DNA of 38,742 nt from Ophioceras dolichostomum (Eukaryota > Ascomycota > Sordariomycetes > Magnaporthales > Ophioceraceae). The DNA is taken from contig PYST01000332.1 of the NCBI GenBank assembly GCA_003049485.1, positions 3,736-42,477 of the forward strand, written 5' to 3'. Position numbers and translations under genes: made by a program. Below the pieces are notes generated by a model, which saw nothing but the letters and a program-made list of their open reading frames with translations, was not told the origin of the DNA and did no database searches. Below are positions 35,301-38,742 of the stretch, in pieces (within the stretch, counting starts at the first letter, position 1; every line of letters starts with the position of its first letter).

Positions 35301-35814
35301 CCGTCTTCCCCTATCCTTCCCCCACCCAGGCACGAACAAGCTCGGCTCAGACGACGGCCGCCAAAACGGCGGCACGGCCGTGGTCGACCTCAACACGAAG
35401 GTCTGGGGCACCGACAACCTGTTCGTCGTGGACGCGGGCATCTTCCCCGGCATGGTGGCCACCAACCCGTCCGCGTACGTCGTCATCGCAGCCGAGCGCG
35501 CCGCCGAGCGCATCCTCGCCCTGGCGCCCGCCGCGGCCCAGAGCCGGTACGGCCAGTGCGGAGGGCGGACCTGGACGGGGAGCTTTTACTGCGCTGCGCC
35601 TTATACGTGCCAGTATCAGAGCGAGTATTACTCTCAGGTATGTTCCTCCGTCGTCCTTTCTTCCCCTCTTTTTGTTGCCCCTCCTTCCTCCGTTCGAGGA
35701 GAGGAGGCCTTGCTTTGATTTTGGAGGTGCTGCCTCCGGTTTAGCAGACCGCTGACGAGGAGGAGTGTGGATAAATAACAGTGTCTTTGATTTTCATACT
35801 TCTAGTGCGAGTGA
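32305..35814 (+). CDS. CDH: Cellobiose dehydrogenase with CBM1 (class IIA type)
   Basis: This secreted flavocytochrome oxidises cellobiose to cellobionolactone and passes electrons to lytic polysaccharide monooxygenases. Nine exons: 32305-32353, 32472-34147, 34268-34361, 34423-34471, 34563-34654, 34794-35038, 35183-35225, 35330-35637 and 35806-35814. They give 854 residues, and phases agree at every junction. The signal peptide probably ends at STA-QTN. The AA8 cytochrome domain follows with heme ligands Met107 (GTMTNS) and His212 (QQHDNGM). The AA3 flavodehydrogenase begins at DYVVVGAGAAG (FAD GxGxxG, Gly272-Gly277). Its catalytic His747 (RRANHWMG) and Asn795 (VATNPSAY) are present. A family-1 cellulose-binding module (823-854) closes the protein after a very short linker. 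Its last Cys is supplied by the final 9-nt exon. All expected catalytic residues are present, so the enzyme is probably functional. No LPMO gene is seen in the window. Confidence 0.95.
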
Positions 35815-36159
35815 GCGTCTTTTTTCTGTTGCCTCTTACTCTCTATCTCTTCTTCTCTTCGGCCCCGCAGAGAGGCGTTAAGTAGTAGGATCTGTGGGGA
35901 CTGGTTGAATAGGAGACAGGAGGAAGAAGGAGGTGGGGAGAAGTGCAAGGATGGTTACCTGGCACGTTGAAGCAAGGGGAGGAGTGAGGGCCTTTCGGAT
36001 ATCACATCGCCCGGTGTCGCTAGATGCATGTTTGGTATTTGTGTTATAGCTATGTCAAACTGCCATCATGACCATCCCAGCCTTTGGATTATTTAACAAC
36101 CAACAGCCAAACAAACGCATCCGTTCCCTGCTTCCCGTTCTTGAGCTGGTCCACCTGGT
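35815..36159. other. Convergent 3' spacer after CDH
   Basis: This 345 bp between the stop codons of CDH (+) and the disordered-protein gene (-) presumably holds both 3' UTRs. I see nothing else in it. Confidence 0.6.
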
Positions 36160-36981
36160 CTAGTCGTTGTCCTGACGAGCCCCTTCACGCTTCTGACGGC
36201 CCTTCTCGGCCAGCTTGTCACTGTGCAGTGCCTTCCCGGTCTTCTGCAGGAACTTGCCCAGCTTGCTGTCTTGGCCATGACCATGGCCTCCAGTTACAGT
36301 AGCAGAGGCCGGGTTCTCCTCAGCAGAAGCAGCAGCAGCGGCAGCGGTCGGTCTGCCCGACGAGGAAGACGACCGTGCTGTCTTCCCCTTACCGGCTCCG
36401 AGCGTGATATCCTCCTCGCTGCCATGACGGCTCGGAGGCGCGGGCTCGGGCTCGAGGCCCGTCGACGTGTCGTAGTAGCTAGACTCTGAGGAGCTGTCAC
36501 TTGCACTGAGTCCTGGTCGCTCTTGTGGCGTGGTCGTTGATCCTCCACCAGCCGATCCTCGACCAGCTGAAGCGCCGTATAAAGCGTCCTCTGTGTTATC
36601 GTCGTCAGGGTTTTCGTTCTCGTTATCGTCTGAACTGCGTTGGCTCTGGTGGCTTTGGCCTTGGCCTTGTTGGTGGCAGTAGGCGAGGGAGTCTGCGCCG
36701 GTGCTGATCCCGAAGGTGGATGAGCGGCTGAGGGAACCGCCGAGGGGCCGCATGTTGCCCTCCTTGTCGACCGAGACGGAATTGGCGGAGGCTGAAGAGT
36801 CTGCGTGAGGGGCGCGAGGCCTGCTGCGGCCCCAGTTGTCTTCTTCGTATTTCGAAGACGAGCCGCCGAAGGTGTCTCTGCTGTCGTTCTGGGAGACGTC
36901 TTTGTTGGTGGCGGCGCTGCGGGTTGGGATGCTGAGAGTTGAGTCCCCTCGTAGAGCAGATCCGTTGTCTGTGTAAGACAT
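36160..36981 (-). CDS. Disordered Ser/Gly/Asp-rich protein, conserved C-terminal motif
   Basis: A single uninterrupted 273-codon frame begins MSYTDNGSALRG and stops at 36160. Most of it is low-complexity and predicted by eye to be disordered: Ser, Asn and Asp rich, with a run of Ala and polar repeats. The C-terminal 35 residues are different, with a basic amphipathic stretch SKLGKFLQKTGKALHSDKL then EKGRQKREG. I recall the same kind of ending (GKLMEKAG...KGxxKRE) in many small hydrophilic proteins of filamentous ascomycetes that begin with a DDNYG/Tyr-Gly-Ser-rich region. Their function is not established; stress or hydrophilin-like roles are only a guess. The lack of an intron and the compositional bias leave some doubt, but the specific C-terminal motif and a clean ATG favour a real gene. 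Confidence 0.6.
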   Translation of the reverse strand: MSYTDNGSALRGDSTLSIPTRSAATNKDVSQNDSRDTFGGSSSKYEEDNWGRSRPRAPHADSSASANSVSVDKEGNMRPLGGSLSRSSTFGISTGADSLAYCHQQGQGQSHQSQRSSDDNENENPDDDNTEDALYGASAGRGSAGGGSTTTPQERPGLSASDSSSESSYYDTSTGLEPEPAPPSRHGSEEDITLGAGKGKTARSSSSSGRPTAAAAAASAEENPASATVTGGHGHGQDSKLGKFLQKTGKALHSDKLAEKGRQKREGARQDND

Positions 36982-38030
36982 GCTGGCTGGATTTGGGAAA
37001 CCGGGCAGAGAGAGAGGCTCTTTTCAGCTTGCTCTTAGTGCTAGTTATATCATGTAGAGTATTGAAAGATCGTTAGGGGTTTCGGAGAGAGCTGAGGTGA
37101 CTGGCTGGAGGTAGAAGTCATGAGCTGTCACAAAGCACTCTTTTGGGGGTCATGTCATATTTCTAATCCTTGCATTCTCACTCACGCCAGGGTAGGAAAG
37201 AGTGCATGAGTAGGAAAGAGCGGCTAGGCGGACATCGGATGCCTCGAAGTGGTATAGGGCAGGTAGTGGCAGGTAGTGAGTTCGTCGCGATCGTGCTAGA
37301 GCATGAAGTATGACGTGAACGAGAGGAGCGACTCCCGCATTAGCTAAAGTTCAAAAGGTCCTGAGTTGACTGGCATCCCCAAGCCACCCAAAACTCGCTC
37401 TTAGTTCAGGAGCATGCATGGGCATGAACAGGCTTCTCCAGAAATATCGGGGAGGTCCAGTCAGAAGGAAATTGCGTCACAAGAGCACGTTCCTCAGAAG
37501 AATCTCTTTCCGACTACTCTGTGTTCCCCTCCATTCGAGGCTTGTTTGGTTGAAGACACTTTGCTGCTCGATACAGATCTAACTGCCTACCTAGATAAAA
37601 GCTGTCAGCGATGCTGGGAATTATATTTGCCAAACCCGTCTGCGAGTCCGTTGGGTCTTACTCTGGTCGACATTAGTTTTGGGGCGACGAACAAGCTTTG
37701 ACACAGATGGTGCTTGTGATGCTTATCCTCGGTACCTACGTATTCAGCACTCTCGCTCCCTCATCGTAGATATGAAATGGTAGTACTACAACGCAACTCG
37801 TTGCATTCTGGGGGATCAAGGCGTGGAGATGCATTGCGATGACCCTGACTCCTTTCTTCGTCTGGTAGGTTGTCGGAGACGTAGATGAGCCGTAGAGCAG
37901 GACGTTCCGCTGTCTTGCCTTCAGCCGCACACACGGCCCTTTGCAGTTGACGGGAGAGTGGCGAACGAGCCAGAGGTCACATTGGAGTGGGCTGTGGGCG
38001 ACCACTGGGCAGGCCTAGACTCCGGGGAGG
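36982..38030. other. Gene-poor right-hand spacer (1.05 kb)
   Basis: This lies upstream of the disordered-protein gene and beyond it. Short direct repeats are visible: TAGGAAAGAG twice near 37193-37220, and GGCAGGTAGT twice near 37258-37277. ORFs at 37414-37701 (+) and 37736-38005 (-) have no recognisable similarity. Confidence 0.45.
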
Positions 38031-38476
38031 TCAGAGACCATAACACCTTCGGTAGCGGCTACATGCTGACTTCCAGACTGGCCATGGAGGCCGAGACGTA
38101 GAGAAAAGGCTCCTTCCAACCCAGGAAAGGGGCGTTGCGTTAAGCGGGCACACCACACGCTCCTGTACGTTGCTTTGCATCGCGGTTGTCGCACACTTGG
38201 AAAAAAAAAAGCCGAATGGGTTCAGGACCACACCATGTTCCGTGACGCTACGTATGGTTCCAGCTGGTACGGATCTCCGGAAATGCAGACCAATTCCGCG
38301 TTGAAGGACGCAATAGCGACGACGCAGGTTACTTCCTTCATTTTAGCTGCCTCGTCGATGAACAGGCAATCGCGAGCGAAGCGCATTCGCAAGAACTTGG
38401 CGCGGGACGTCGTGGGCGTACAGACATTATATGATTTGGTAAGATCCAGGGGAGCACTGGGTCTCGCGGCTCCCAT
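38031..38476 (-). pseudogene. Fragment of SF1 (UPF1-like) helicase, frameshifted
   Basis: Reading the minus strand from 38476, one frame gives a segment with the look of helicase motifs II and III: CLFIDEAAKMKEV (Walker B DEAA), then AELVCISGDPYQLEPYVAS (GDxxQLxP). The spacing between them, about 30 residues, is right for superfamily 1 DNA/RNA helicases of the UPF1/AAA_12 kind. That frame stops at 38222. An overlapping frame from 38231 continues with LNPFG, the kind of NPF segment that follows motif III in fungal members, but then loses resemblance and ends at 38031. Motif I and motifs IV-VI are not seen, although the gene could extend beyond the window at 38742 through introns I cannot see. 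It is most likely a decayed copy. The alternatives are a real gene with an undetected intron here, or chance resemblance. Confidence 0.45.
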
Positions 38477-38742
38477 ACGAGGGAGGTGGAACTGAGACCA
38501 GCTGGATGAGCTGAGAAAGCAGGAAATCGGGAGACCATCCGCTGCTCATGAGCCAGGATAGGGGGCTTGGTCGTGATGTTTCGACGAAATCAGCCTCGGA
38601 GAATCATCACGGTGAAGACATCGAAGGCAAGCCACCTGAAAAGTCACAGCCGTGAGAAGAATAATACATGGGTATATTTGACACACGTAGGCCTATGCTG
38701 CCTTTATCCCCGAACCACCCAACACCGCGCTGAAGCCATGCC

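Noticed and set aside
1..38742. CRISPR arrays, insertion sequences, ribosome binding sites and operons
   Set aside because: The window is eukaryotic with spliced genes; no regularly spaced direct repeats, transposase ORFs or terminal inverted repeats with target duplications were seen.

Overview
This is chromosomal DNA from a filamentous ascomycete, most likely a sordariomycete. The evidence is the short spliceosomal introns (mostly 50-160 bp, with GTANGT-type donors and CTAAC/CTGAC-like branch sites), the GC-rich third codon positions, and fungal housekeeping proteins (Leu2, Kre33/NAT10, Slc1, a DENN/DUF4484 protein, a PH-less phospholipase C). A cellobiose dehydrogenase of the ascomycete cytochrome-flavin-CBM1 type points the same way, as do intergenic tracts of CCTA/GGTA microsatellite. 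I cannot name the species.

Layout. Bases 2-2839 (+) hold the 3' part of a glutamine-rich PHD-finger gene. LEU2-type 3-isopropylmalate dehydrogenase follows at 4766-6622 (+). It converges on a DENN/DUF4484 (LCHN family) gene at 7133-9554 (-). A 1.05 kb divergent promoter separates that gene from KRE33/NAT10 RNA cytidine acetyltransferase at 10600-14344 (+). SLC1-type lysophosphatidate acyltransferase is at 15747-16806 (+). After 3.9 kb of microsatellite-rich non-coding DNA comes a GPI-anchored, Thr-rich wall protein with four 56-residue repeats at 20710-22422 (-). A 4.85 kb gene-poor divergent spacer leads to a PI-specific phospholipase C at 27277-29655 (+). After another 2.65 kb, cellobiose dehydrogenase lies at 32305-35814 (+), converging on a disordered small protein at 36160-36981 (-). 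The right end carries a broken fragment of an SF1 (UPF1-like) helicase at about 38031-38476 (-).

How the genes relate. This is not an operon or an evident biosynthetic cluster. The left half is core metabolism and ribosome biogenesis: leucine synthesis, rRNA/tRNA ac4C modification and phosphatidic acid synthesis. The right half is accessory: cell surface, lipid signalling, extracellular lignocellulose oxidation and a decayed helicase. The right half also has much longer non-coding spacers. Slc1 makes phosphatidate, the precursor of the phosphoinositides that PLC hydrolyses, but nothing in the sequence indicates co-regulation.

Exon boundaries were worked out by hand from splice signals and conserved protein junctions, and reading frame was checked by summing exon lengths. 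I found no wholly new system. The items most worth a second look are the repeat and Cys6 architecture of the wall protein, in-frame stop-free introns (one splitting the PHD finger), micro-exons in LEU2 and CDH, a G-quadruplex-like tract upstream of CDH, and the helicase remnant.
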